Shown: positions 6,630 through 14,421 of the stretch, piece after piece
Numbering within the stretch: the first letter of the stretch is position 1
Layout: the number at the start of each line of letters is the position of its first letter
Assembly: GCA_963977675.1 (NCBI GenBank)
Contig: CAXBPY010000049.1
Location: 1 to 22,809 of the forward strand
Source: CAXBPY01 sp003455275
GTDB lineage: Bacteria; Bacteroidota; Bacteroidia; Chitinophagales; UBA10324
Direction of reading: 5' to 3'
Length of the DNA stretch: 22,809 nt
Position numbers and translations under genes: made by a program
The notes under the pieces: generated by a model
What the model was told of the DNA's origin: nothing
What the model saw: only the letters and a program-made list of their open reading frames with translations
Databases searched by the model: none

Positions 6630-6983
6630 ATGAAAAAGGATAAATCAAAAACAAAAAGATTCCGCCCGAAACTGCATATACGCAAAGGAGACAATGTGTA
6701 TGTACTGGCAGGTGACGATAGAGGCAAGACAGGCCGTGTGATTGAAGTGATAGTAAAAGATCTGAGGGCATTGGTTGAAGGCGTGAATATTATTTCGCGT
6801 CATACCAAACCCAATACTGCTAATCCAAACGGAGGCATCATTAAAAAGGAAGCACCGGTACACATTTCAAACCTGGCACTGATTGATCCCAAAAGCGGAA
6901 AACCAACACGAATCGGGCGTCGAAAAGAGGGAGACAAGAATGTGAGATATAGCCGCCGTGAAGGAAATGCTTTGATTAAGTAA
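6630..6983 (+). CDS. rplX: 50S ribosomal protein L24
   Basis: L24 initiates 50S assembly and lies at the tunnel exit. The 117-residue product contains a KOW motif, VYVLAGDDRGKTGRVIEV, at about residues 23-40, then VEGVNIISRHTKPN and KKEAPVHISNLALIDPKSGK. The C-terminus, with RIGRRKEGDKNVRYSRREG, is typical of the family. It starts 11 bases after rplN and ends 29 bases before rplE. Confidence 0.96.
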   Translation: MKKDKSKTKRFRPKLHIRKGDNVYVLAGDDRGKTGRVIEVIVKDLRALVEGVNIISRHTKPNTANPNGGIIKKEAPVHISNLALIDPKSGKPTRIGRRKEGDKNVRYSRREGNALIK

Positions 6984-7012
6984 AATTTTTTTCAAGAAAA
7001 AGATTTCTGAAA

Positions 7013-7576
7013 ATGAAAGGATATACACCAAGATTAAGCACAAAATACAAGAGCGAAGTTGTTCCTGCTTTAATGAAGCAATTCAACTACAAAAATGTGA
7101 TGCAGGTTCCCCGCATTACCAAAATCGCTGTGAACCAGGGAGTGGGTGCTGCAACTTCTGACAAAAAATTAATTGATATTGCAATTACCGAAATGACCAC
7201 CATCACAGGTCAAAAAGCTGTTTCTACTAAATCGAAGAAAGATATTTCGAATTTCAAACTGCGCGCTGCTATTCCGGTTGGAGTTCGTGTTACACTCAGA
7301 GGCGATAACATGTATGAATTTCTTGATCGTTTAATTTCAGTTGCTCTTCCACGCGTACGCGATTTTAAAGGAGTGAATGAAAAAGGATTTGATGGCCGTG
7401 GCAATTACACTTTGGGCGTAACAGAACAAATTATTTTCCCTGAGATTGACATCGATAAGGTTACGAAGATGAATGGAATGGACATAACCTTTGTAACAAC
7501 TGCCAATACTGATGCAGAAGCGCATGCGCTTCTGAAAGAATTGGGAATACCTTTTAAAACTAAAGAGAACAACTAA
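7013..7576 (+). CDS. rplE: 50S ribosomal protein L5
   Basis: L5 binds 5S rRNA and forms a bridge to S13 in the 30S head. The 187-residue product has YTPRLSTKYKSEVVPALMKQ, then QVPRITKIAVNQGVG, GQKAVSTKSKKDISNFKLR, PVGVRVTLRGDNMYEFLDRL and FPEIDIDKVTKMNGMDITFV. All main family blocks are present and length is normal (about 180). Only six bases separate it from rpsN. Confidence 0.97.
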   Translation: MKGYTPRLSTKYKSEVVPALMKQFNYKNVMQVPRITKIAVNQGVGAATSDKKLIDIAITEMTTITGQKAVSTKSKKDISNFKLRAAIPVGVRVTLRGDNMYEFLDRLISVALPRVRDFKGVNEKGFDGRGNYTLGVTEQIIFPEIDIDKVTKMNGMDITFVTTANTDAEAHALLKELGIPFKTKENN

Positions 7577-7582
7577 TAATAA

Positions 7583-7852
7583 ATGGCAAAAGAATCAATC
7601 AAGGCTAGAGAAAGAAAGCGTGCCCGCATGGTAGCTCATTATGCTGAAAAGCGTGCTGCATTGAAAGCTGCAGGCGACTGGGCAGCGCTCGATTCACTTC
7701 CAAAGAATGGGAGTAAAGTGCGCATGCACAACCGCTGCCAGTTGAGTGGACGCCCGCGTGGGTATATCCGCCAGTTCGGATTAAGCCGCCTGAAATTCCG
7801 CGAGCTTGCACTGTTCGGAAAAATTCCCGGACTAAAGAAAGCGAGCTGGTAA
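7583..7852 (+). CDS. rpsN: 30S ribosomal protein S14 (zinc-independent form)
   Basis: S14 is a 30S head protein. At 89 residues it is the longer form without zinc-binding CxxC pairs. It shows MAKESIKARERKRARMV, then LPKNGSKVRMHNRCQLSGRP and FGLSRLKFRELALFGKIPGL followed by KKASW. Elsewhere rpsN is followed by rpsH, rplF, rplR, rpsE, rpmD, rplO and secY. Here it is the last operon gene and is followed by a terminator-like hairpin, so the operon truly ends at S14 in this genome. Confidence 0.97.
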   Translation: MAKESIKARERKRARMVAHYAEKRAALKAAGDWAALDSLPKNGSKVRMHNRCQLSGRPRGYIRQFGLSRLKFRELALFGKIPGLKKASW

Positions 7853-7872
7853 TTCGTTACAAGATATTTGTT

Positions 7873-7895
7873 ATCCGTTATTGGTAAATACGGAT
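7873..7895. repeat. Small inverted repeat after rpsN
   Basis: ATCCGT (7873-7878) and ACGGAT (7890-7895) can form a 6-bp stem with an 11-base loop, about 20 bases after the rpsN stop. An A-rich tract follows. It precedes the stronger hairpin at 7922 and may protect the mRNA 3' end; on its own it is weak evidence. Confidence 0.3.
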
Positions 7896-7921
7896 TCAAA
7901 AAAATAATTCAGTAAAACACT

Positions 7922-7963
7922 AATGCTGAATCTGCGGATCGCGGGTTCAGCATTTTTAATTTT
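7922..7963 (+). terminator. Terminator of the S10/spc-type operon
   Basis: AATGCTGAA (7922-7930) pairs perfectly with TTCAGCATT (7946-7954). The 15-base loop can add an inner GCG/CGC pairing. The hairpin runs straight into TTTAATTTT. It lies about 70 bases after rpsN and 49 before the next gene, a convincing intrinsic-terminator layout. Confidence 0.75.
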
Positions 7964-8011
7964 CGACATACAACCAGCAATTTGTAATCTGTAATTTGTT
8001 TTATTCGCACA

Positions 8012-9862
8012 GTGCGCGAAACCAATTTCATAGACCAGAACAAGCAGAAGTGGAATGAGTTTGAAAAAATTCTGCAACAACCGCGGCGTGACCCCGATAA
8101 ACTGAGTGAGCTTTTTGTGCAGGTGACCGATGACCTCAGCTACTCACGCACCTTCTATCCCAACCGCTCTGTAAAAGTTTATCTCAATAATCTTTCACAA
8201 AAAATTTTTTCAAATATTTTCCGCAATCGAGCAAGTGGATGGCGCGCATTCCTGAATTTCTGGCTCGAAGAATTGCCGCTAGTTGTTTATGAAGCAAGGC
8301 TCGAGTTTTTTATTTCAGTTTCTATTTTTTTTCTTGCGTTTGGTATCGGCTGGTTAAGTTCCGCTTACGATTCTGATTTTCCGAGATACATACTTGGTGA
8401 TTCATATATAGAAATGACTAAAGCCAATATTGAAAATGGAGATCCAATGGCAGTATATAAGCACGGCGGCAGGTTAGATATGTTCTTTGGCATTACACTC
8501 AACAATCTTTATGTGTCATTTCTCACATTCGCTCTGGGGCTTTTTGCCAGTATAGGTACAATTGGTTACATGCTCTACAATGGAATTATGGTGGGCACTT
8601 TTCAGTATTATTTTCTTAGTATGAATTCAGATCATCCGGGTGTGCTTCGTGAATCGCTGCTAACGATTTGGATGCATGGATCTCTTGAAATTCCAAGTAT
8701 CATAATCGCCGGTGCTGCCGGTATTGCACTTGGAAGAGGATTGCTTTTTCCCGGCACTTACTCACGCTTTCAGGCATTTCAGCTTTCGGCGCGCCGCGCA
8801 TTAAATGTGATGCTCGGGATTACACCTGTCATTATTCTCGCGGCGTTTATTGAATCATTTATTACCAGGTATACAGATTTGTCGGCGGGAGTGCGTCTTG
8901 GTTTTATAATTTTCAATTTCTGTTTTATTCTCGGATATTTTGCGGTGGTTCCATTTATCAAGAGCAGAAGCGGTCGCAAAGCAAAACTTATTGAGTTCCG
9001 ATTGCCTGCAGTTAACAAAACCATAGTTGATTTTCATTCAATAAAAAAGTCAAGTGAAATCTTCGCTGAAACTTTTGTTGTCTATAATATTTTTCTTCGC
9101 AAGCATTTGAAGTACGGATTACTGTTCGCATCAGTTATTACAGTTCTTCTTTATTTCCGTTCACATGAAATTTATGAGCAAGGTTTTTATGATTCAATTT
9201 TTGTTTTCAGAAATATTTTTCTTCTCTTCCAAATGAGTAATTCCCTCACCAGTATTCTTTGCACTTCATTCATCGTGGTGGCTTCAATTTTTTCTGCTCA
9301 GTTTTTTCTTATCCGAATGTTTCACCGGAGCGCAAACAAAAAAATGCCGGTTCTTTTTTCATTGCAAAGCGGAACAATGGTTCTGCTGATTCTGGTCTTG
9401 TTTTCATTCATTTATATTTTGATGTCCAACTCCACATTTACACGGTGGCTCACACTTCTGTTCCTTCCGCTTGCACTTAATCTGCTCTACATTATCAATG
9501 CAAATTTTATGAATTGGATTGGAGGAGTTATAAACTCTGTTCGGTATCTGGGCAGCGGAGGCTGGTTGCGCATACTGGAAACCTTTTTAATGACTATTGT
9601 AATTTCATTTGTATTCTTTCTGATCACCGGTTCGCCGATATTGTGGATGTATGCTGATGTGATGACCTGGAATTTACCTTTCTCTCCTGAAGCCACTACT
9701 ACCATTCTTTCCGGGCTTATAGTTTTCACTCTATACCTTGGTATGTATTTGCTGATACCTCTACTTGTACTGAGTGCAGGTTTACAATATTTTTCTTTGA
9801 GAGAAACCCATGAAGCATATTATTTAATGGAACAGGTAAAAAAAGTTACACAGGAAAAATGA
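8012..9862 (+). CDS. SpoIIM-family membrane protein fused to a second polytopic membrane domain
   Basis: This 616-residue integral membrane protein starts at a GTG at 8012 and opens MRETNFIDQNKQKWNEFEK, as SpoIIM-family proteins of Bacteroidetes do. Residues 1-320 are the SpoIIM domain: cytoplasmic start, hydrophobic segments near 99-117, 167-187, 228-245, 266-285 and 296-314, and the motif MHGSLEIPSIIIAG at 221-234. From about 335 a second module begins (IKKSSEIFAETFVVYNIFLR, then about six hydrophobic segments), ending FSLRETHEAYYLMEQV. As I recall, that part is usually a separate gene (DUF4013/DUF975-like) between spoIIM and the DUF4129 gene, so this appears to be a fusion. It overlaps the DUF4129 gene by four bases. 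The cluster has no relation to sporulation here; function is unknown, probably envelope-related. Confidence 0.8.
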   Translation: MRETNFIDQNKQKWNEFEKILQQPRRDPDKLSELFVQVTDDLSYSRTFYPNRSVKVYLNNLSQKIFSNIFRNRASGWRAFLNFWLEELPLVVYEARLEFFISVSIFFLAFGIGWLSSAYDSDFPRYILGDSYIEMTKANIENGDPMAVYKHGGRLDMFFGITLNNLYVSFLTFALGLFASIGTIGYMLYNGIMVGTFQYYFLSMNSDHPGVLRESLLTIWMHGSLEIPSIIIAGAAGIALGRGLLFPGTYSRFQAFQLSARRALNVMLGITPVIILAAFIESFITRYTDLSAGVRLGFIIFNFCFILGYFAVVPFIKSRSGRKAKLIEFRLPAVNKTIVDFHSIKKSSEIFAETFVVYNIFLRKHLKYGLLFASVITVLLYFRSHEIYEQGFYDSIFVFRNIFLLFQMSNSLTSILCTSFIVVASIFSAQFFLIRMFHRSANKKMPVLFSLQSGTMVLLILVLFSFIYILMSNSTFTRWLTLLFLPLALNLLYIINANFMNWIGGVINSVRYLGSGGWLRILETFLMTIVISFVFFLITGSPILWMYADVMTWNLPFSPEATTTILSGLIVFTLYLGMYLLIPLLVLSAGLQYFSLRETHEAYYLMEQVKKVTQEK

Positions 9863-10581
9863 GCAAATGGTTTCATATTGCTTTTTTGTTCTTTCTTCTT
9901 TTTCTTTCAGAAAAAATTTTTGCAGACAATACTGAACAGGAAAATTATGAGCAGTCACAGCTCGATTCGTCTTCATTAAAGGAAGCTAATTGGAAAAACA
10001 TCAGCAAGAATTACGATTACCAAAAATCTGAGGAAGAGAAAAAAAAGGAAGAAGAGAAAAAGGTAGAAAATAATTCAAGCGAAAAAGAGGAAAGCAAAAA
10101 ATCAAAACCATGGATTGATTTTAATTCTACTGCTTCCAAAACAGTTTTGATTTCGATTGTCGTAATTTCAATCCTTACTGTTGTTCTTATTCTGATTCGG
10201 CGTTCACGATGGGTTTTCAATAAAAAAGTGGAGGACCAAAAACAATTGATTCAGCGACTGGAAGAAAATCTTCCGGACAACGATCTGGATCCGCACATCA
10301 GGCAGGCGTTAAAGGATGGGGACTATCGCCTTGCTTTCCGGCTTTACTACTTGCTGCTGATTCAAAAATTAATTCATCGCGATCATGTGAAATGGAAGAA
10401 AGAAAAAACAAATGGTGAATACCTGATTGAGTGCCTCACCAGAAAATATTATACAGAGTTTGCAGGCATAACACTCTGTTTCGATCAGGTTTGGTATGGT
10501 GAGTATTTTATTTCGAAATCATTTTTCGAAGAGCAGGAACAGCATTTCAAAAATATTTTTCATGAAATAGAATCATCATGA
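9859..10581 (+). CDS. DUF4129 domain membrane protein
   Basis: The 240-residue product has a probable signal peptide (residues 1-22, ending FLSEKIFA). A low-complexity Lys/Glu-rich stretch (56-83) follows, then one transmembrane segment (95-114), and a C-terminal cytoplasmic DUF4129 domain (about 145-236) with RLAFRLYYLLLIQKLIH and the typical Trp-Tyr-Gly of CFDQVWYGEY. The family's role is unknown. It overlaps the upstream SpoIIM-family gene and the downstream DUF4350 gene by four bases each (ATGA), implying coupled translation and a shared complex. The charged linker lies before the membrane segment and so is predicted periplasmic. Confidence 0.8.
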   Translation: MSKWFHIAFLFFLLFLSEKIFADNTEQENYEQSQLDSSSLKEANWKNISKNYDYQKSEEEKKKEEEKKVENNSSEKEESKKSKPWIDFNSTASKTVLISIVVISILTVVLILIRRSRWVFNKKVEDQKQLIQRLEENLPDNDLDPHIRQALKDGDYRLAFRLYYLLLIQKLIHRDHVKWKKEKTNGEYLIECLTRKYYTEFAGITLCFDQVWYGEYFISKSFFEEQEQHFKNIFHEIESS

Positions 10582-11852
10582 ACAGGAACGGATTGATTCT
10601 GCTGGCAATTGTATTACTGCTCGTTGGAGTTTTCTTCTGGGTGCTTTCGCACGGAGGAGAAAAGCAATATGATTGGGATTTGACTTACGACAACACAAGC
10701 AATCAACCATATGGAACGCAATTGCTTTTTAATATTTTGAAGAGCGAGTATCCGGGAAATTTTACTGAAGTCAGAAAACCATTGCGCGAAAACCCGGCAC
10801 TGCTTGAAAACAAAGACAACGCACTTTATTTTTTGGTTGGCGGATCGGTTTATCTTGATTCAGCTTCGCAGGAAAATATTCTAAAGTTTGTCGCAGAGGG
10901 TAACACCGCTTGTTTTATCACGCAAAATCTTCCTTATGAAATTTTCAGAAAATTCTTTGAAGGAAAGTTTAAACTGGATTCGCTGAATCAATATGAGTAT
11001 TATGATCAGTCATATGTTTTCCAGGATTCAATAGCCCGCCTTTCTTTATTACATCCGAACCTGAACACTGAAAATTATTTACTGGATATTTCTATGATTT
11101 ATAATTGGGAAAAAGTTCCGGCGAACTGGAATTATTTTTTTTCAAGAACAGAGAATATCCGCTTTGATTCTGTAGTTCAGTTAGGAGCTGCCAATTCTGA
11201 TTACATCAATTTTATTCGTATTCATCATGGCAAAGGATTCATCTATCTTCATTCTACACCGCTGGCATTCACTAATTTTTTTCTGAGAGAAAAATCAGGA
11301 TTCGATTACCTGAAAAAAATGTTCGAACATTTTCACCCGAACTATGTGATATGGGATGAAGCAAGCAAACTTTATTATTATGATGATAAAAGCAAACCAT
11401 ATGCTGGTCAAAGCCCGTTGAAATTTATTCTTGACAATCGCTCGCTTCGCTGGGCCTGGTATCTGTTGCTGGTCATGGCTTTACTTTTTATTTTGTTCAA
11501 AGCAAAACGGCTTCAAAAAATAATTCCGGTGCATGAACCCAACCTGAACACATCATTAGAATTTGTGCAAACAGTAGGAAGGCTTTACTTCCTGCAAAAC
11601 GATCATTTGGCACTTGCCAGGCAGAAGATGAAATTGTTTTTACTTTTTGTAAGAAACAAATACAAAATCTCTTTGAAAAACTTTGACGAACCGGAGTTAA
11701 AAAAACTTTCAATCAAATCTCAGATTACTTTCGACCAACTGAAGCGGATATTTACGAGTTATAAAATTGTACAGAAGCAAACATCAATTTCCGCCCAGGA
11801 GCTGATTGAATTTCACAAAATCATTGATCACTTTTATAAAAACTGCAAATAG
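10578..11852 (+). CDS. DUF4350 domain membrane protein
   Basis: The 424-residue product has an N-terminal membrane segment (5-24) and then a periplasmic domain with YDWDLTYDNTSNQPYGTQLL, the DUF4350 opening. FLVGGSVYLD and IYLHSTPLAFTNFFL follow, resembling the GATase-like fold of that family. A second membrane segment is at 292-308, and a roughly 115-residue cytoplasmic tail follows. DUF4350 proteins typically accompany DUF4129 and MoxR/DUF58 genes, as here. Biochemical role is unknown. The start overlaps the DUF4129 stop by four bases; the MoxR gene begins 8 bases downstream. Confidence 0.8.
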   Translation: MNRNGLILLAIVLLLVGVFFWVLSHGGEKQYDWDLTYDNTSNQPYGTQLLFNILKSEYPGNFTEVRKPLRENPALLENKDNALYFLVGGSVYLDSASQENILKFVAEGNTACFITQNLPYEIFRKFFEGKFKLDSLNQYEYYDQSYVFQDSIARLSLLHPNLNTENYLLDISMIYNWEKVPANWNYFFSRTENIRFDSVVQLGAANSDYINFIRIHHGKGFIYLHSTPLAFTNFFLREKSGFDYLKKMFEHFHPNYVIWDEASKLYYYDDKSKPYAGQSPLKFILDNRSLRWAWYLLLVMALLFILFKAKRLQKIIPVHEPNLNTSLEFVQTVGRLYFLQNDHLALARQKMKLFLLFVRNKYKISLKNFDEPELKKLSIKSQITFDQLKRIFTSYKIVQKQTSISAQELIEFHKIIDHFYKNCK

Positions 11853-11860
11853 ATTTTAGC

Positions 11861-12898
11861 ATGGAAGAACTAACGCAACCGAACCAAGAATCAAAACCGC
11901 AAACCGAACCCGAACAAAATATTACTGCACCCACTACTCAATTGCAAAAAGATTTACAGCAGCTGAGCCATGAAGTGCTTTCAATAAGAAAGGAGATAAA
12001 TAAAATCATCATTGGCCAGGATCACATGATTACTCTTTTGCTGAATGGATTGCTCTGCGGTGGCCATGTGCTGATCGAAGGTGTTCCGGGAATTGCAAAA
12101 ACACTTGCGGCCAAAATGCTTGCCCGTACCTTGAATATTAAATTCTCGCGCATACAATTCACTCCGGATCTTATGCCCTCTGATGTAACGGGTACTTCCG
12201 TATTCAATGCAAAGACTGCAGAGTTTAATTTTCATAAAGGACCTGTTCACAGCAATATTGTTTTGATAGATGAGGTCAATCGATCTCCGGCTAAAACACA
12301 AGCAGCTCTATTTGAAGTGATGGAAGAACAACAAATCAGTGTGGATGGCACAACCTATAAAATGGATCTGCCATTTATGGTGCTCGCTACGCAAAACCCT
12401 ATTGAGCAAGAAGGAACTTATCGGCTACCGGAAGCACAACTCGACCGTTTCCTTTTCAGAGTGAAAATTCAATATCCAAGTGCTCAGGAAGAGTTTGCAA
12501 TTCTTCAACGATTCAAAGAAGATTTTACATTAAAACAAACTGAAGATGTGAAACCGGTAGTAAATGGGTCGCAGATAATGAAATACCGGCACCTGGTAGA
12601 GCAGGTATACATCAAAGATGAATTGTTAAATTATATCGCGCAGATAATTGCAGCAACGCGCAACCACAGTGATTTATTTCTGGGTGCATCACCTCGCGCA
12701 TCGCTGGCAGTAATGCGTTCATCTAAAGCACTGGCAGCAATGAGTGGCCGTGAGTTTGTAACGCCTGATGATATCCGGTTTGTCACAGCTCCGGTTCTTA
12801 ATCACAGAATTATTCTGGCTCCTGAAAAAGAAATGGAAGGTGTGGAAATAGAAGATGTAATAAATCAGGTTGTGGAAAGTATTGAAGTACCGAGATAA
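11861..12898 (+). CDS. MoxR-family AAA+ ATPase
   Basis: MoxR ATPases act as chaperones for maturation of partner protein complexes, often with VWA or DUF58 partners. The 345-residue product has a Gln/Pro/Glu-rich N-terminus (1-30) and Walker A GVPGIAKT at 74-81. Walker B is IVLIDE at 133-138, sensor 1 is in ATQNP (about 176-180), and the conserved EGTYRLPEAQLDRF follows at 184-197. The C-terminal lid contains LGASPRASLAVMRSSKA. All ATPase residues look intact. It closes the four-gene membrane cluster. A DUF58 gene usually follows moxR; here a tRNA starts 5 bases after the stop, so the partner is missing from this locus. Confidence 0.9.
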   Translation: MEELTQPNQESKPQTEPEQNITAPTTQLQKDLQQLSHEVLSIRKEINKIIIGQDHMITLLLNGLLCGGHVLIEGVPGIAKTLAAKMLARTLNIKFSRIQFTPDLMPSDVTGTSVFNAKTAEFNFHKGPVHSNIVLIDEVNRSPAKTQAALFEVMEEQQISVDGTTYKMDLPFMVLATQNPIEQEGTYRLPEAQLDRFLFRVKIQYPSAQEEFAILQRFKEDFTLKQTEDVKPVVNGSQIMKYRHLVEQVYIKDELLNYIAQIIAATRNHSDLFLGASPRASLAVMRSSKALAAMSGREFVTPDDIRFVTAPVLNHRIILAPEKEMEGVEIEDVINQVVESIEVPR

Positions 12899-12903
12899 TT
12901 TAA

Positions 12904-12976
12904 GCGGGAGTAGCTCAGTTGTTAGAGCATCAGCTTCCCAAGCTGAGGGTCGCGGGTCCAAGTCCCGTTTCCCGCT
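12904..12976 (+). tRNA. tRNA-Gly (anticodon CCC) with atypical elbow bases
   Basis: The cloverleaf is complete: acceptor GCGGGAG (12904-12910) with TTCCCGC (12969-12975); D stem GCTC/GAGC; anticodon stem TCAGC/GCTGA with loop TTCCCAA, anticodon CCC at 12937-12939; T stem GCGGG/CCCGT. The discriminator is T and CCA is not encoded. Two positions are odd: the D loop is AGTTGTTA, so G19 is replaced by T (12922), and the T loop is TCCAAGT, so position 55 is C (12958) rather than T. These disturb the G18-Psi55 and G19-C56 elbow contacts. It is probably read through from moxR. Confidence 0.92.
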
Positions 12977-12982
12977 CTTTTA

Positions 12983-13004
12983 TTTTTTGCAGCAAAAAAT
13001 TTTT
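12983..13004 (+). terminator. Possible terminator after tRNA-Gly
   Basis: TTTTTTGC (12983-12990) and GCAAAAAA (12992-12999) form a perfect inverted repeat around one base, followed immediately by five T. The stem is AT-rich, so it is weaker than the one after rpsN. It lies between the convergent tRNA and peptidase genes. Confidence 0.5.
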
Positions 13005-13009
13005 GTGGT

Positions 13010-14251
13010 TTAACTTTTCTCTTCCCAAATGCAGGCGAGGTGAATGATTGTTTCCACTGCCTTCTGCATATCCTGAACCGAAACCCATTCCTGCTTTGAG
13101 TGAAAAGCATGCTCACCGGCAAATATGTTCGGACACGGCAATCCCATGAATGAAAGCCGCGAACCATCTGTTCCGCCGCGTATGCTTTCGCGTTGCGGAG
13201 TCATACCCGCGCGTTTGATTGCTTCAATAGCATATGCAGTAACCTGCGGATTTTTTTCCAGAACAACTTTCATATTGCGGTATTGTTCTCGTACTTCAAC
13301 TTTTGCAGTCGAATGAGGAAATTTTTTCATCACCTCATTCACCACACTTCGAAGAATTGTTTCTTTCTCTCTGAGTTTTTCATCAGTGAAATCCCGAAGA
13401 ATTAAATGTATCGTTGATTGCTCAATGTTTCCGCTTATACTGGTTGGATGAATAAATCCTTCCATGCCTGATGTGGTTTCCGGTGTGCAGGTTTCCTTGG
13501 GCAGAGCATCAACGATTGCTGCAGAAATTTTTATAGCACTCTCCATTTTTCCTTTTGCAAATCCGGGGTGTGTAGATACTCCGGTAATAGTCACGGTAGC
13601 TCCATCGGCTGAAAAAGTTTCGTCTTCAAGATGACCGCGGGTTTCACCATCCATCGTGTAACCAAATTGTGCTCCCAGTTTTTTCATATCCACTTTGTCC
13701 ACCCCTCGCCCAATTTCTTCGTCCGGAGTAAATAGAATTCTTATGGTGCCATGTTTCACTTCCGGGTGAGTAATGAAAAAATTTGCTGCATCCATAATTT
13801 CTGCAAGGCCGGCTTTGTTGTCAGCTCCTAACAATGTGCTTCCATCGGCTGTTATGATGTCATTCCCTATTTGATTTTTCAAATCTTCATGTTCAGTCAT
13901 TCGAAGCACTATACTATTATCAGCAGGAAGAATTAATTCTTCTCCCTGATAATTTTTGTGGATGATTGGTTTAACATTTTCGCCGCTACAGTCGGGCGAG
14001 GTATCCATGTGAGAACAAAAACATATTACCGGAACATTCTTATTCGTGTTAGATGGAACAGTTGCATAAACATATCCGAATTCATCTAAGTGAGCATCAC
14101 TGATTCCCATTTCAAGCAATTCTTCCACTAAAATCTTTCCAAGATTTTTCTGTTTCAGAGTAGACGGACATGTTTCAGATTCTGGATTTGATTGCGTATC
14201 AATTTGAACATAGCGTACAAATCTTTCAGTTACGGTGTGATTAATCTTCAT
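13010..14251 (-). CDS. pepT: Peptidase T (tripeptide aminopeptidase, M20 family)
   Basis: PepT removes the N-terminal residue of tripeptides in the cytoplasm using two metal ions. The 413-residue product matches the family length. Visible metal and catalytic residues are His81 and Asp83 in CFCSHMDTSPDCSG, Asp144 in LLGADNKAGLAEIMDA, Glu178-Glu179 in LFTPDEEIGRGVDKV, Asp201 in YTMDGETRG, and the C-terminal His in FAGEHAFHSKQEWV. RGGTDGSRLSFMGLPCPNIF is also typical. No signal peptide is present. It is a single gene, convergent with the moxR/tRNA unit and divergent from prfA across a 170-base AT-rich gap. No clear -7 box was found on its strand. Confidence 0.95.
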   Translation of the reverse strand: MKINHTVTERFVRYVQIDTQSNPESETCPSTLKQKNLGKILVEELLEMGISDAHLDEFGYVYATVPSNTNKNVPVICFCSHMDTSPDCSGENVKPIIHKNYQGEELILPADNSIVLRMTEHEDLKNQIGNDIITADGSTLLGADNKAGLAEIMDAANFFITHPEVKHGTIRILFTPDEEIGRGVDKVDMKKLGAQFGYTMDGETRGHLEDETFSADGATVTITGVSTHPGFAKGKMESAIKISAAIVDALPKETCTPETTSGMEGFIHPTSISGNIEQSTIHLILRDFTDEKLREKETILRSVVNEVMKKFPHSTAKVEVREQYRNMKVVLEKNPQVTAYAIEAIKRAGMTPQRESIRGGTDGSRLSFMGLPCPNIFAGEHAFHSKQEWVSVQDMQKAVETIIHLACIWEEKS

Positions 14252-14384
14252 GATAATTTCAAAAAATGGACTGCAATAAAAGTTTTTTATTTCAAAATAA
14301 TTTTTTTTGAAAACAGAAATTCAGAAATATTAATAACGATCAGCCAGTATAATTTTTATTCGTCAGAAAGGGCAATTTGAAATT

Positions 14385-14413
14385 TTTGTGAGCGTGCGGT
14401 CTGGTTACTTTTG
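14385..14413 (+). promoter_or_regulatory. Promoter of prfA, near-leaderless
   Basis: TTTG at 14385-14388 and a perfect -7 box TACTTTTG at 14406-14413, 17 bases apart. The prfA ATG is at 14422, only 8 bases past the box, so the transcript should start at or within a few bases of the start codon. Confidence 0.6.
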
Positions 14414-14421
14414 CTCCGCTC

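Noticed and set aside
14290..14312. TTTCAAAA/TTTTGAAA inverted repeat between pepT and prfA
   Set aside because: It is made of A/T runs in a very AT-rich gap, has no T-run after it on the relevant strand, and is easily expected by chance.
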